Under the pieces are notes generated by a model, which was given only the letters and a program-made list of their open reading frames with translations, was not told where the DNA came from and ran no database searches. The translations under genes and the position numbers were made by a program. Below are positions 54,835-63,426 of a stretch of DNA of 64,000 nucleotides, in pieces; positions within the stretch are counted from its first letter, which is position 1, and every line of letters starts with the position of its first letter. This DNA is from Sphingobacteriales bacterium (GTDB lineage Bacteria > Bacteroidota > Bacteroidia > Chitinophagales > Chitinophagaceae), in NCBI GenBank assembly GCA_004144185.1, contig SEFP01000001.1, forward strand, positions 434,001-498,000. Reading direction: 5' to 3'.

Positions 54835-55449
54835 TTACCAACCGAACTTGTAACCGAGGCTGATGTTGATCGCACCGTTACGGGTAGAGTAATCAGAATT
54901 GTTGTGGCTGGAGATGTTCATAGCACCCAAGATGTATTGTGCACGAAGCATCAGGCCCATTTTAGTCTGATAGCCGGCACCACCTTGGAAACCAACGTCC
55001 CAGCGACGGATATCATCTTTAGCTTCATCGCCACCGATGCTGTAGTCGATCTTTTGGTCGCCAATTTTACCGTATCCGGAAACGGCAGCAGCAGCATAGG
55101 CACCTGCATTCAGGAAGAAACCGCTTTGGTCTTCCATAAAGTAGTACACCAGGTTTACAGGGATCTCAACATAGTTGATTACACTTTGAGTAGTTACACC
55201 CATAGTTTCCTGAGAACCACCTTTCTGAGAGAAGAAGATACCCGGTTGGATAGACAGATTGTTACCAACAGCAATACCAACGTTTACACCACCGCGGAAA
55301 CCGGCTTTGGTGCTTGAAGTTGATTTTTCACCAGCAACCGTAGAACGGATGTTAGCCAGGTTTACACCAGCTTCAGGGATGAGGCTGATTTGTGCATTTG
55401 CGCCAAGCGCGAGAGCAGACACTGCTGCTGTGAGGAGAAGGGATTTCAT
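54835..55449 (-). CDS. Outer-membrane beta-barrel protein (PorT-like family)
   Basis: A 204-residue exported protein. A signal peptide (MKSLLLTAAVSALALGANA) precedes an eight-stranded barrel of the outer-membrane beta-barrel family common in Bacteroidota, with GVNLANIRS, FRGGVNVGIAVG, QPGIFFSQKG and a C-terminal aromatic strand ending in KFGW. The ATG at 55449 is preferred over a TTG two codons upstream. The function is structural or unknown. Confidence 0.85.
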   Translation of the reverse strand: MKSLLLTAAVSALALGANAQISLIPEAGVNLANIRSTVAGEKSTSSTKAGFRGGVNVGIAVGNNLSIQPGIFFSQKGGSQETMGVTTQSVINYVEIPVNLVYYFMEDQSGFFLNAGAYAAAAVSGYGKIGDQKIDYSIGGDEAKDDIRRWDVGFQGGAGYQTKMGLMLRAQYILGAMNISSHNNSDYSTRNGAINISLGYKFGW

Positions 55450-55550
55450 AACCAAATAAATGGGGTTTGTGTGAAAGAATCGAGATTGAGTTAAAGCAGA
55501 TTGGATCGTTACAGGAACGTCAAACGGCTACTTATCAAAAAATATGCCAG

Positions 55551-56387
55551 TCAGGATGTCATGACAGCAAAGGCAGCATGGAACAACGCTTCGGTGATTC
55601 CTTTTGCATATCCTTTGTGTTCACAACGCGCTACCCAGCGGAGGCCGTAAAACGCATTGGTCAAAAAAAGCGTGTCGGCCTCCCACAATGTTTCAATTGT
55701 CAGGGGCGTTTCCTGAACCGGAATATTCCGGTGTGAAAGAACTTCCAGCAACCGACTTCTGGCAACCCCCGCTACAATTGGTTCAGTAAGCGGTGGCGTA
55801 TGCAATAGGCCGTTGTGTACCCAGAAAACGTTGGCAGCAGACCCTTCCCCTATCCGACCTGCCTTATTGCGCATCAAAACATCTGTTAATCCCCGCTGCT
55901 TCGCTTCCTGTGCAGCCATCAGATATGGCAGATAATTACCAGTTTTAAAACGCGCCAAAGGCATCGAAAGGGGCAGAAATGGTCCGGAATAAACTCCTGT
56001 CTCTAATCCCAATTTATTGAATTTCAATGCTTTGCACGAGTATGATTCAATTTTGTAGAATATCTGATGATTTTCTTCCGGTGTCTCCGGTAGATACGTC
56101 CAGCTGATTTGAACCCGGATTCGGGCGTCCCCTACGAGGTCGTTTTTCTTAACAGTCTTTTGTATCTCTGCTGCCAGCCATTCAATAGTGGTGGCAGCAG
56201 GCAGGGACGTAAACAGCAATTCAATTCCTGCCGTCAGGCGCTGCCAATGATAGCGTAGGAGCGGCACCTTCCCCGCAGTGAATCGCATGGTTTCAAACAG
56301 ACTGGCCCCGTATTGCCAGGCCGGATCGGTTGCAGAAACCGGAACCGATGCAGCCGGAAAAAACCGGCCATTGTAATTTACCCACAT
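55551..56387 (-). CDS. Class IV aminotransferase, aminodeoxychorismate-lyase-like
   Basis: A 278-residue PLP enzyme of fold type IV, the family of branched-chain aminotransferases, D-amino-acid transaminases and 4-amino-4-deoxychorismate lyase (PabC). Seen are DPAWQYGASLFETMR at the N-terminus, the FKTGNYLPYLMAAQEAK block with the PLP-binding lysine and the RIGEGSAANVFWV phosphate loop. The C-terminal TLWEADTLFLTNAFYGL is typical. The length is nearer to the PabC type, so a role in folate synthesis is possible but unproven. The ATG at 56387 is chosen over 56453. It is divergent from the LpxD-like gene. Confidence 0.85.
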   Translation of the reverse strand: MWVNYNGRFFPAASVPVSATDPAWQYGASLFETMRFTAGKVPLLRYHWQRLTAGIELLFTSLPAATTIEWLAAEIQKTVKKNDLVGDARIRVQISWTYLPETPEENHQIFYKIESYSCKALKFNKLGLETGVYSGPFLPLSMPLARFKTGNYLPYLMAAQEAKQRGLTDVLMRNKAGRIGEGSAANVFWVHNGLLHTPPLTEPIVAGVARSRLLEVLSHRNIPVQETPLTIETLWEADTLFLTNAFYGLRWVARCEHKGYAKGITEALFHAAFAVMTS

Positions 56388-56473
56388 CAGCAGACCCTTA
56401 AAATTTTTCTGTGCAAAGTTGCAGAGGCTCATTCTACATTTAGCATTCGGCAACGTCCTGCCATTCTAATATT

Positions 56474-57433
56474 ATGCAACTTCCACAACCTGTTCCGGTA
56501 ACCTGGTTGGCCGATTTCCTGTCGGCACAGCTGCTGGGCAACGATCAGCAGCACGCCACCGGTCTTAATGAAATTCATAAAGTGCAGCCAGGCGACATTT
56601 CATTTGTAGATCACCCTAAATATTACGACCGTTCCATTCATTCAGCGGCAACGGTTATTATTATCGACCAGGCTGTTGACACTATTCCGGAAGGCAAAAC
56701 GTTGCTGGTGTGTGCCGATCCGTTTTCAGCCTACGTAAAACTGGTCAAGCAGTTCCGGCCGTTTACCCCAGCCAGTCAACTGGTTGCAGATACCGCGCTG
56801 ATTGGTGAAGGCACGCAGTTACAGCCGGGCGTTTTTGTAGGCAACCGGGTCCGCATCGGCGATCACTGTCTGCTGCATCCGGGTGTGGTGATTTATGACG
56901 ATGCCATTATCGGCGATCATGTAATTATCGGTGCCAACACGGTAGTAGGGTCAGATGCGTTTTACTTTAAGCGCCGTAAAGAGCGGGCAGTTCAGTACGA
57001 TAAGCTCGAAAGCTGTGGCCGGGTGCTGATCGAATCGGATGTAGAAATCGGCTCCGGCTGTACGATTGACCGGGGCGTGAGTGGTGATACGATTATTGGG
57101 CAAGGCACCAAGATTGACAATGCCGTTCATGTAGGGCACGGCGTGATCATCGGCAAAAACTGCCTGATTGCCGCCCAAGTCGGGATTGCCGGCAAGACCA
57201 TTCTCGAAGATGAGGTGACCCTTTGGGGACAAGTAGGCGTAAACAAAGACCTAACGATCGGCAAAGGGGCGGTGGTGCTGGCACAGAGCGGGGTTCCGGG
57301 TTCACTCGAAAGCGGGAAGACGTATTTTGGCTCTCCGGTCAGTGAAGCCCGTACCAAGCAGCGGGAACTCGCCTATGTCAAGCAGCTTCCGGAAATCCTT
57401 AAAACCCTGCGTGAGCTGAAGCTGAACCGGTAA
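56474..57433 (+). CDS. UDP-3-O-acylglucosamine N-acyltransferase-like (LpxD family)
   Basis: A 319-residue left-handed beta-helix acyltransferase with an N-terminal LpxD uridine-binding domain (GDISFVDHPKYYDRS) and about ten hexapeptide repeats (IGDHCLLHPGVVIYDDAIIG and others). The catalytic His is probably in NAVHVGHGVIIGKN. LpxD adds the N-linked acyl chain in lipid A synthesis. Many Bacteroidota carry two LpxD-like genes and this may be the paralogue, because lpxA and lpxC are not adjacent. Confidence 0.85.
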   Translation: MQLPQPVPVTWLADFLSAQLLGNDQQHATGLNEIHKVQPGDISFVDHPKYYDRSIHSAATVIIIDQAVDTIPEGKTLLVCADPFSAYVKLVKQFRPFTPASQLVADTALIGEGTQLQPGVFVGNRVRIGDHCLLHPGVVIYDDAIIGDHVIIGANTVVGSDAFYFKRRKERAVQYDKLESCGRVLIESDVEIGSGCTIDRGVSGDTIIGQGTKIDNAVHVGHGVIIGKNCLIAAQVGIAGKTILEDEVTLWGQVGVNKDLTIGKGAVVLAQSGVPGSLESGKTYFGSPVSEARTKQRELAYVKQLPEILKTLRELKLNR

Positions 57434-57531
57434 TGCAGTATATAGGAGACCTTGAGAGAATTGTTAATCCGGCATGGTTTTATTTCCTGTTCTGATGAAA
57501 CCCTATCTCTCATCCCAAAACTCTCTTTCTC

Positions 57532-57792
57532 ATGGGCATTCTATCGTGGATCATCTTCGGACTTATTGCAGGCGCTATTGCCAAAGGACTTCATCCTGGT
57601 AAAGATCCGGGCGGCTGGATCATCACGATTATCATTGGTATCGTTGGTGGGATCGTTGGCGGCTGGATCGGTACGCTTATCGGCTGGGGCGATGTAAACG
57701 GCTTTAATCTGTATTCCTTCCTGATGGCAGTTGTTGGCGCTATCGTAGTGTTGTGGATCTACCGGAAAGCGACCAGCGGCCGGGCCGTCTAG
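57532..57792 (+). CDS. GlsB/YeaQ/YmgE-family membrane protein
   Basis: An 86-residue protein with three hydrophobic helices. The family pattern is clear: LSWIIFGLIAGAIAKGL, GKDPGGWIITIIIGIVGG and GGWIGTLIG. Members are small stress-induced inner-membrane proteins (transglycosylase-associated by an old name) without a proven activity. It is followed by a strong terminator. Confidence 0.92.
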   Translation: MGILSWIIFGLIAGAIAKGLHPGKDPGGWIITIIIGIVGGIVGGWIGTLIGWGDVNGFNLYSFLMAVVGAIVVLWIYRKATSGRAV

Positions 57793-57818
57793 TACCGTAT
57801 CACCGCACACAGTTATAC

Positions 57819-57851
57819 AGCCGCTTTCCACTCTCGGAAAGCGGCTTTTTC
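57819..57851 (+). terminator. Terminator after the GlsB-like gene
   Basis: An 11-bp stem (57819-57829 with 57836-57846) with a six-base loop followed by TTTTT. Confidence 0.88.
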
Positions 57852-57900
57852 GTATTATTTATTTGCCGGCCGCTACACTCAGAGCCGCTTCATTTTGGGC

Positions 57901-57908
57901 TATTTTTG
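57901..57908 (+). promoter_or_regulatory. -7 box of the outer-membrane protein gene at 57954
   Basis: Exact TATTTTTG, 45 bases before the ATG. Confidence 0.55.
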
Positions 57909-57953
57909 CGTTTCCGGATCAAGATCCTTATATCTACCGGAGCTTTTACTGCT

Positions 57954-58604
57954 ATGAAGTACGCCAAGTTTGTTCTGTTCTGTGTTCTTTTATTGCCTAC
58001 GCTGCTGCGTGCGCAGGATGTGTATACCTCTTCTGGAAAACCAATAGGTCAAAAACGCGCCAATCCCCCTGAGAAAATGGGCTTTAACCCCGACCGGATG
58101 GTATATGGCGGTGGCCTTTCGCTGGGTTTGGGTGGCGGTGGCGGATACAGCGCGTTTCAGATCGGAATATCTCCCTTTGCAGGCTACCGGATCACCGACA
58201 GGTTTTTAGCCGGCGTGGGCCTTGGATACCAATACCAGAGCGTCAAAAACGCCTTCCAGAATCCCTCTACCGGTCAGTTGTATCCCGCGCGCTATCATTT
58301 CATAACGCCCAGCATCTGGGCGCGCTATGGCATCTTCGAAAGCATTTTCCTGCAGGGCGAACTGGAATACAACCTGCTCAACTACAACGAGCTGGCATTT
58401 GATGCGTCCGGAAATGTAGTCAACCAGCGTAAAAATGTGTCCGGTCCGGCCCTGCTGCTGGGCGGCGGGTTCCGGCAACCTATTTCCGAGCGCGCGTCCT
58501 TTATGATTTCGGTGTTGTACAATGTGCTGCACAACAGCGGTTACAATCCGTATCAATACAGCAACAATCTGGTGTTCCGGACCGGCATCATCATCGGCTA
58601 CTAA
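57954..58604 (+). CDS. Exported beta-barrel-like protein
   Basis: A 216-residue protein with a signal peptide (MKYAKFVLFCVLLLPTLLRAQ) and a Gly-rich beta-strand pattern (GGGLSLGLGGGGGYSAFQIG, FLAGVGLGYQYQS) ending in an aromatic strand (IIIGY), consistent with a small outer-membrane barrel. The long upstream frame from 57753 is not coding, as it crosses the previous terminator. The next gene begins 20 bases downstream, so the symporter may be co-transcribed. Confidence 0.75.
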   Translation: MKYAKFVLFCVLLLPTLLRAQDVYTSSGKPIGQKRANPPEKMGFNPDRMVYGGGLSLGLGGGGGYSAFQIGISPFAGYRITDRFLAGVGLGYQYQSVKNAFQNPSTGQLYPARYHFITPSIWARYGIFESIFLQGELEYNLLNYNELAFDASGNVVNQRKNVSGPALLLGGGFRQPISERASFMISVLYNVLHNSGYNPYQYSNNLVFRTGIIIGY

Positions 58605-58624
58605 ACGCGACCGTTCCTTTTTTC

Positions 58625-60109
58625 ATGCAACACGGTATTTTGCTGGCCATTGTGCTCGGCTATTTTGGGCTGCTGCTGAGCATTGCGTTTTACACGTCAC
58701 GCGGCGCTACCAACGAGTCTTTTTTTATCGGCAACCGCTCCTCCAACTGGGTACTGGTTGCGTTTGGGATGATCGGCACGTCGCTGAGCGGCATGACATT
58801 TATCTCCGTTCCGGGAACGGTGGCGGCGGGCGGGCTGGGGTATTTTCAGGTCGTAATCGGATACCTGCTCGGCTACCTGGTGGTGGCCTTTGTACTGCTG
58901 CCACTCTATTACCGGCTTCAGCTCACCTCGATCTACGCGTATCTCGAGCAGCGCTTTGGCGGAACGGCGTATAAAACCGGTGCACTGTTTTTTATTCTAT
59001 CCCGTACACTTGGGGCTACGCTCCGGCTGTATCTGGTCATCAAAGTGCTTCAGAAATTTGTGCTGGCCGATATGGGCATTCCGTTTGAAGCCACAGCCAT
59101 TGCCATTCTGCTGCTCATCCTGCTGTATACCTACCGCGGCGGCGTTAAAACCATCGTCTGGACCGATACGTTGCAAACCACGTTTATGCTGCTGGCACTG
59201 GGCGCCTGCGTCTGGTACCTGTTCCGGAAACTGGAATTTCCTTCGGTCGGCACGGGCTGGAAAACGCTTTCTGATTATGGCCTGACCCAGTTGTTTAACT
59301 ACGATCCGGCTTCGCCCAACTTCTTTCTGAAACAGATTCTGGGCGGTGCGGCCATTACCGTAGCTATGACCGGCCTCGATCAGGAAATGATGCAGAAAAA
59401 CATTTCGGTGCGCACCGTAGGCGACTCGCAAAAAAATGTGCTGGTGCTTTCGGTTCTCCAGGCCGTTGTGGTCTTTATTTTCCTGATTCTGGGTGGATTG
59501 CTGACGTTGCATGCCCAGGCCACCGGTGCGGCCATTAGTCAGGGCGATGATTTATTTCCAACATTCGCGGTCAACCAGGCACCGTTCTGGATCACGGTTT
59601 GTTTTCTGATCGGCCTCATCTCGGCGTTATTTCCGTCGGCCGACGGGGCACTAACCGCGTTGACCTCTTCCTTCTGCATCGATATTCTGGGCATCCGGAA
59701 ACCGGAGGCAGCCCTGAGCGAACAGGCGCAGCAGAAAATCCGGCTGCGGGTTCACTACAGTTTTGCACTGCTGTTCCTGTTCTGTGTATTTATCTTCCGT
59801 GAGATCGACAATGGATCGTTGATCAGTACTCTGCTCACCATTGCAGGATATACCTACGGGCCGCTATTGGCATTGTTTGCGTTTGGAATGCTGACGCGCC
59901 GGAGCCTGCACCCGAAGCTGCTGCCGGTAGTCTGCATCCTGGCTCCGGTTTTGTGTTACGTTATCAAGCTGCATGATAAAGCCTTGTTGAACGGATACAC
60001 GATCGGAACCGAATTGCTGATTATCAATGCTGCGCTCACCTATATCGGATTGCTGCTGATTTCCGGAAAACCACGCACCAGCCCGGTTTCCGGAAACACC
60101 GTTGCCTGA
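58625..60109 (+). CDS. Sodium:solute symporter (SSS family)
   Basis: A 494-residue transporter of about thirteen helices. The SSS pattern FFIGNRSSNWVLVAFGMIGTSLSGMTFISVPG and the later YRGGVKTIVWTDTLQ and GLISALFPSADGALTALTSSF blocks are diagnostic; the latter includes a Na+-site serine-rich helix. The substrate is unknown. Bacteroidota paralogues often carry sialic acid, sugars or amino acids. Confidence 0.93.
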   Translation: MQHGILLAIVLGYFGLLLSIAFYTSRGATNESFFIGNRSSNWVLVAFGMIGTSLSGMTFISVPGTVAAGGLGYFQVVIGYLLGYLVVAFVLLPLYYRLQLTSIYAYLEQRFGGTAYKTGALFFILSRTLGATLRLYLVIKVLQKFVLADMGIPFEATAIAILLLILLYTYRGGVKTIVWTDTLQTTFMLLALGACVWYLFRKLEFPSVGTGWKTLSDYGLTQLFNYDPASPNFFLKQILGGAAITVAMTGLDQEMMQKNISVRTVGDSQKNVLVLSVLQAVVVFIFLILGGLLTLHAQATGAAISQGDDLFPTFAVNQAPFWITVCFLIGLISALFPSADGALTALTSSFCIDILGIRKPEAALSEQAQQKIRLRVHYSFALLFLFCVFIFREIDNGSLISTLLTIAGYTYGPLLALFAFGMLTRRSLHPKLLPVVCILAPVLCYVIKLHDKALLNGYTIGTELLIINAALTYIGLLLISGKPRTSPVSGNTVA

Positions 60110-60143
60110 TTTCATTTAATTAATTTTTTACGACCTCTATCCT

Positions 60144-60923
60144 GTGGAAGAACCTATCGATAATCAGAATCCGAACTCTCAGGCACCGTTAGAACAGCCC
60201 GCCAAAATAGTAGTGCCGCCTCCGACCCGTGGCCATTTTTCCAATCTCAATATGCGCAACTGGACCGAGACGCGAGCTTCGTCCAGCTGGCAGATTTTCC
60301 GGATTATGGCAGAGTTTGTGCAAGGCTTTGAAGCCATGGCCAAGATCGGCCCCTGCGTTTCGGTTTTTGGCTCCGCCCGTACCCAACCCGGCTCGAAGTA
60401 TTATGAACTGGCCGTTGAAATTGCCCGGTTGCTGTCGCTCGAAGGCTTTGGGATTATTACCGGTGGGGGTCCGGGCATAATGGAAGCGGGTAATAAAGGT
60501 GCGCATCTGGCAGGCGGCAAGTCGGTTGGTCTCAACATCGAACTGCCGTTTGAACAGCATTCCAATCCATTCCTACCGCGGGAAGGCAACCTCAACTTCG
60601 ATTACTTTTTCGTCCGGAAAGTGGTGTTTACCAAGTATTCGCAGGGCTTTGTTATGATGCCCGGCGGCTGGGGCACGATGGATGAGTTTTTTGAAATTGC
60701 CACTCTCATTCAGACCCGGAAATTTACCCAAACGCCGATGGTCTGTGTAGGTCGGGAATACTGGCAGGGGTTATTTGACTGGATGCGCGGTACCATGCTG
60801 GAGAAGGAAGGCAATATCTCGCCCGGCGATCTGGAGATGATCAAAGTGTACGACACGGCCGAGGAAGTGGTAAGCTATATCTGCGATTTCTACACCCACA
60901 ACAAGCTGCAACCAAATTTCTAA
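60144..60923 (+). CDS. LOG-family Rossmann-fold protein
   Basis: A 259-residue protein of the LOG (cytokinin riboside 5'-monophosphate phosphoribohydrolase) family, long annotated as lysine decarboxylase. The nucleotide-binding motifs are FGSARTQPGS, TGGGPGIMEAGNKGA and the catalytic PGGWGTMDEFFE. A GTG at 60144 starts the gene. The first 40 residues are Pro/Asn-rich and variable. In bacteria the family cleaves nucleoside monophosphates, but the natural role is not known here. Confidence 0.9.
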   Translation: MEEPIDNQNPNSQAPLEQPAKIVVPPPTRGHFSNLNMRNWTETRASSSWQIFRIMAEFVQGFEAMAKIGPCVSVFGSARTQPGSKYYELAVEIARLLSLEGFGIITGGGPGIMEAGNKGAHLAGGKSVGLNIELPFEQHSNPFLPREGNLNFDYFFVRKVVFTKYSQGFVMMPGGWGTMDEFFEIATLIQTRKFTQTPMVCVGREYWQGLFDWMRGTMLEKEGNISPGDLEMIKVYDTAEEVVSYICDFYTHNKLQPNF

Positions 60924-61126
60924 CCGTTTCTGGAAGCTGCATCCACGCATAGAAGTTTCAGAGGCAGGTTCCGGATTTTCCGGTAACGAAAATCCGAAGT
61001 GTTGCAGGCCCAGTCAGGTCTAGGTGTTTTTGCGGCACCGGCATTCAATCCCGTTCCGGAAAAAGATGCTTTTGACGGATGCATTTTTCAGCAATAGGTT
61101 TTGAAACAGACCTGAGAACCATACCC

Positions 61127-61774
61127 ATGATTCATGAACTAGAAGAGTACTGCGCGCGTTTTTCCATGCCAGAGTCGGATCTGCTGCGGCAGCTGCGTGA
61201 AGACACCTATCGTACGGTAGCCCAGCCGCATATGCTTTCCGGACCTGTGCAGGGCGCCTTGCTGAAAATGCTGGTTGCCATGAGTGGCGCCCGGCGCATC
61301 ATAGAGGTGGGCACGTTTACCGGGTATGCCACGCTCTGGATGGCGGAAGGGCTGCCCGAAAATGGTCAGATTTATACGCTGGAGGCCGATGCCGCCCGTG
61401 CCGCATTTGCCCAGCGGTATTTCGATCAGTCGCCGCTCAACTACCGGATTTTCCCGTTGCTGGGTCGGGCACTGGAGGTATTGCAGTCGCTTGCCGGCCC
61501 GTTCGACCTTGCGTTTATTGATGCCGACAAAGGCGGCTACGACGCCTACTATGAGGCGCTGCTGCCTAAGTTGCGTATGGGAGGCTTGATTGTAGCTGAC
61601 AACGTCCTGTTTCGCGGTGAAGTGTTGCAAACAACCGAACAGCAAGGCAATACCGCGCGCTACATGGCTCAGTTCAATCATAAAATCCGCACCGACTGGC
61701 GTGTGGAAAATGTCATCCTGCCCGTCCGCGATGGCCTGAATGTGATTCGTAAGATCGCAGACGGATCTTTGTAA
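61127..61774 (+). CDS. Class I SAM-dependent O-methyltransferase
   Basis: A 215-residue methyltransferase of the caffeoyl-CoA/catechol O-methyltransferase family. The SAM-binding motif I is IIEVGTFTGYATLWMA. Acidic FDLAFIDADKGGYDAYYEALLP and GGLIVADNVLF supply metal-binding residues. The length is family-normal. The ATG at 61127 (MIHELEEYCARFS) is preferred over 61079. The substrate is unknown. Confidence 0.9.
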   Translation: MIHELEEYCARFSMPESDLLRQLREDTYRTVAQPHMLSGPVQGALLKMLVAMSGARRIIEVGTFTGYATLWMAEGLPENGQIYTLEADAARAAFAQRYFDQSPLNYRIFPLLGRALEVLQSLAGPFDLAFIDADKGGYDAYYEALLPKLRMGGLIVADNVLFRGEVLQTTEQQGNTARYMAQFNHKIRTDWRVENVILPVRDGLNVIRKIADGSL

Positions 61775-61834
61775 CCTTATCTCTCCTTTCTTTTCCTTTT
61801 GAACGTCCGCGTTCCGCTTCAATAGTTCCCCGAT

Positions 61835-63418
61835 ATGCAAACTGTTTTGTGCCGATTGTTTATGCTGTTGCTTGTAGCCAGTTCTGTTTCCGGAACGGCA
61901 CAAACGCGGTACGCCGAGAATGCCCGTGCCTACGTGGAGCAGTATAAAGAGCTGGCGATGGCCGAGCAGCGCCGTACCGGCATACCGGCAGCAATCAAGC
62001 TGGCGCAGGGCATTTATGAAACCGGTGCCGGCACCTCCGAACTAGCCACCCAGGCCAACAATCATTTCGGCATGAAGTGCAAGCGAAACTGGACGGGCGA
62101 TACGTTTGCGCATACCGACGATGCACCGGATGAATGCTTCCGGAAATATCCCAGCGCCGAAGAATCGTATCGCGATCAGAGCAATTATCTGAAAGGCAAT
62201 CCACGCTATGCAGCTTGCTTTGCCACAGATGTAAAAGACTATAACGGCTGGGCCATTCAGTTGCGCAAAGCCGGCTATGCAACCAATCCAAAATATGCGG
62301 GCCTGATTTCCAAAACGGTTGAAGATTTTGAATTGCAGCAGTATACTCTTAAGGCCCTTGAAACCACGCCGGCAGAAGTGATTCCGGAAGCCGATAAACC
62401 TACAGTTACCCAAGAGGTCCGGCAGGAAGTCAAAGAGATTTTGCAGGAAGCCAAGGCGCTACCTGGTCGGCTGAAAGACGGGCTGGAAACGGCCTTCCGG
62501 AAAACACCTGCTGGCCAGCTGGAAACGTATAAAGGCTTACAGGGATTTTATGCAGGTGCCGGTCAAAGCCTGCTGGAAGATGCCACCCGCTACAACGTGC
62601 GGTATGCTAAGCTGCTGGAATGGAACGATCTGCCCGATGCCCCCGTGCCGTTCGATATGTTTATTTTCCTGGAAAAAAAGCCGGCCCGGGGTACGACCGA
62701 ACGCCATATGGTCAAAGGCACCGAAACGATGCTGAGCATTGCCCAGTCCGAAGCCATCCAGATACGAAGCCTGCGCGACCTGAACATGATGGATATTGGT
62801 GAGGAACCCCAGGAAGGGGCTGTTTTGCGTCTGCAAAGTACCGCCGCGTCCAAACCGCCTGTGTATCTGGCCGGTACCCGGAAAGCCCCCGCAGCCATCG
62901 AAACACCTGCAAATACTTCAACAACAGAAACCGGCTGGATCAGTAAGACCTCATTGGAGGAAGCTGCACCTGTGGAGACCACAACGACTGCTACACCGGT
63001 TCCACCAGCTGCTACCGAACCGCAACCTGTTGATCCGGCTCCGGCGATTCCGGAAACCCTTGCTACCCAACCCGTTGCAGCAACCGTACCTGTAACGGTA
63101 GCAGCTACGCCAGCGGCTTCTGCTACACCAGCCGCCGCATACGACGATAGTGCGCTAGGCCGGCTGAAAGCTAAAATGGATAAAGCTGTGTATGCAAAGC
63201 AGAACCAGCCGGTCGCTGAAGCAGGAGCAGTGGCCGCACCACCGCCAGCCGTTGTTCCGGAAGCAGCTAACCGGCCTTCGTATCATACCGTAGCCAAAGG
63301 CGAAACTGTATTTGCCATTGCCAAAAAGTACGGCGTCAGCGTTACCGAGCTGCGCAAGTGGAACAAGATGGAATTCTCGGCCATGAAAGTGGGTCAGAAG
63401 CTCCGCGTAAAGCCCTGA
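61835..63418 (+). CDS. Secreted N-acetylglucosaminidase with LysM domain
   Basis: A 527-residue exported murein hydrolase. A signal peptide (to about residue 23) precedes a GH73-type glucosaminidase domain (IPAAIKLAQGIYETGAG with the likely catalytic Glu, NHFGMKCKR, FRKYPSAEESYRDQSNYL, GYATNPKYAGLI). A middle region has weak LysM-like repeats, then a Pro/Ala/Thr-rich linker, and a clear C-terminal LysM (YHTVAKGETVFAIAKKYG) binds peptidoglycan. It probably trims cell wall during growth or division. Confidence 0.9.
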   Translation: MQTVLCRLFMLLLVASSVSGTAQTRYAENARAYVEQYKELAMAEQRRTGIPAAIKLAQGIYETGAGTSELATQANNHFGMKCKRNWTGDTFAHTDDAPDECFRKYPSAEESYRDQSNYLKGNPRYAACFATDVKDYNGWAIQLRKAGYATNPKYAGLISKTVEDFELQQYTLKALETTPAEVIPEADKPTVTQEVRQEVKEILQEAKALPGRLKDGLETAFRKTPAGQLETYKGLQGFYAGAGQSLLEDATRYNVRYAKLLEWNDLPDAPVPFDMFIFLEKKPARGTTERHMVKGTETMLSIAQSEAIQIRSLRDLNMMDIGEEPQEGAVLRLQSTAASKPPVYLAGTRKAPAAIETPANTSTTETGWISKTSLEEAAPVETTTTATPVPPAATEPQPVDPAPAIPETLATQPVAATVPVTVAATPAASATPAAAYDDSALGRLKAKMDKAVYAKQNQPVAEAGAVAAPPPAVVPEAANRPSYHTVAKGETVFAIAKKYGVSVTELRKWNKMEFSAMKVGQKLRVKP

Positions 63419-63426
63419 TTGCCGCC

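Noticed and set aside
57753-57953. Extended start of the barrel protein at 57753
   Set aside because: It would cross the GlsB terminator and the -7 box. The signal peptide starts at 57954.
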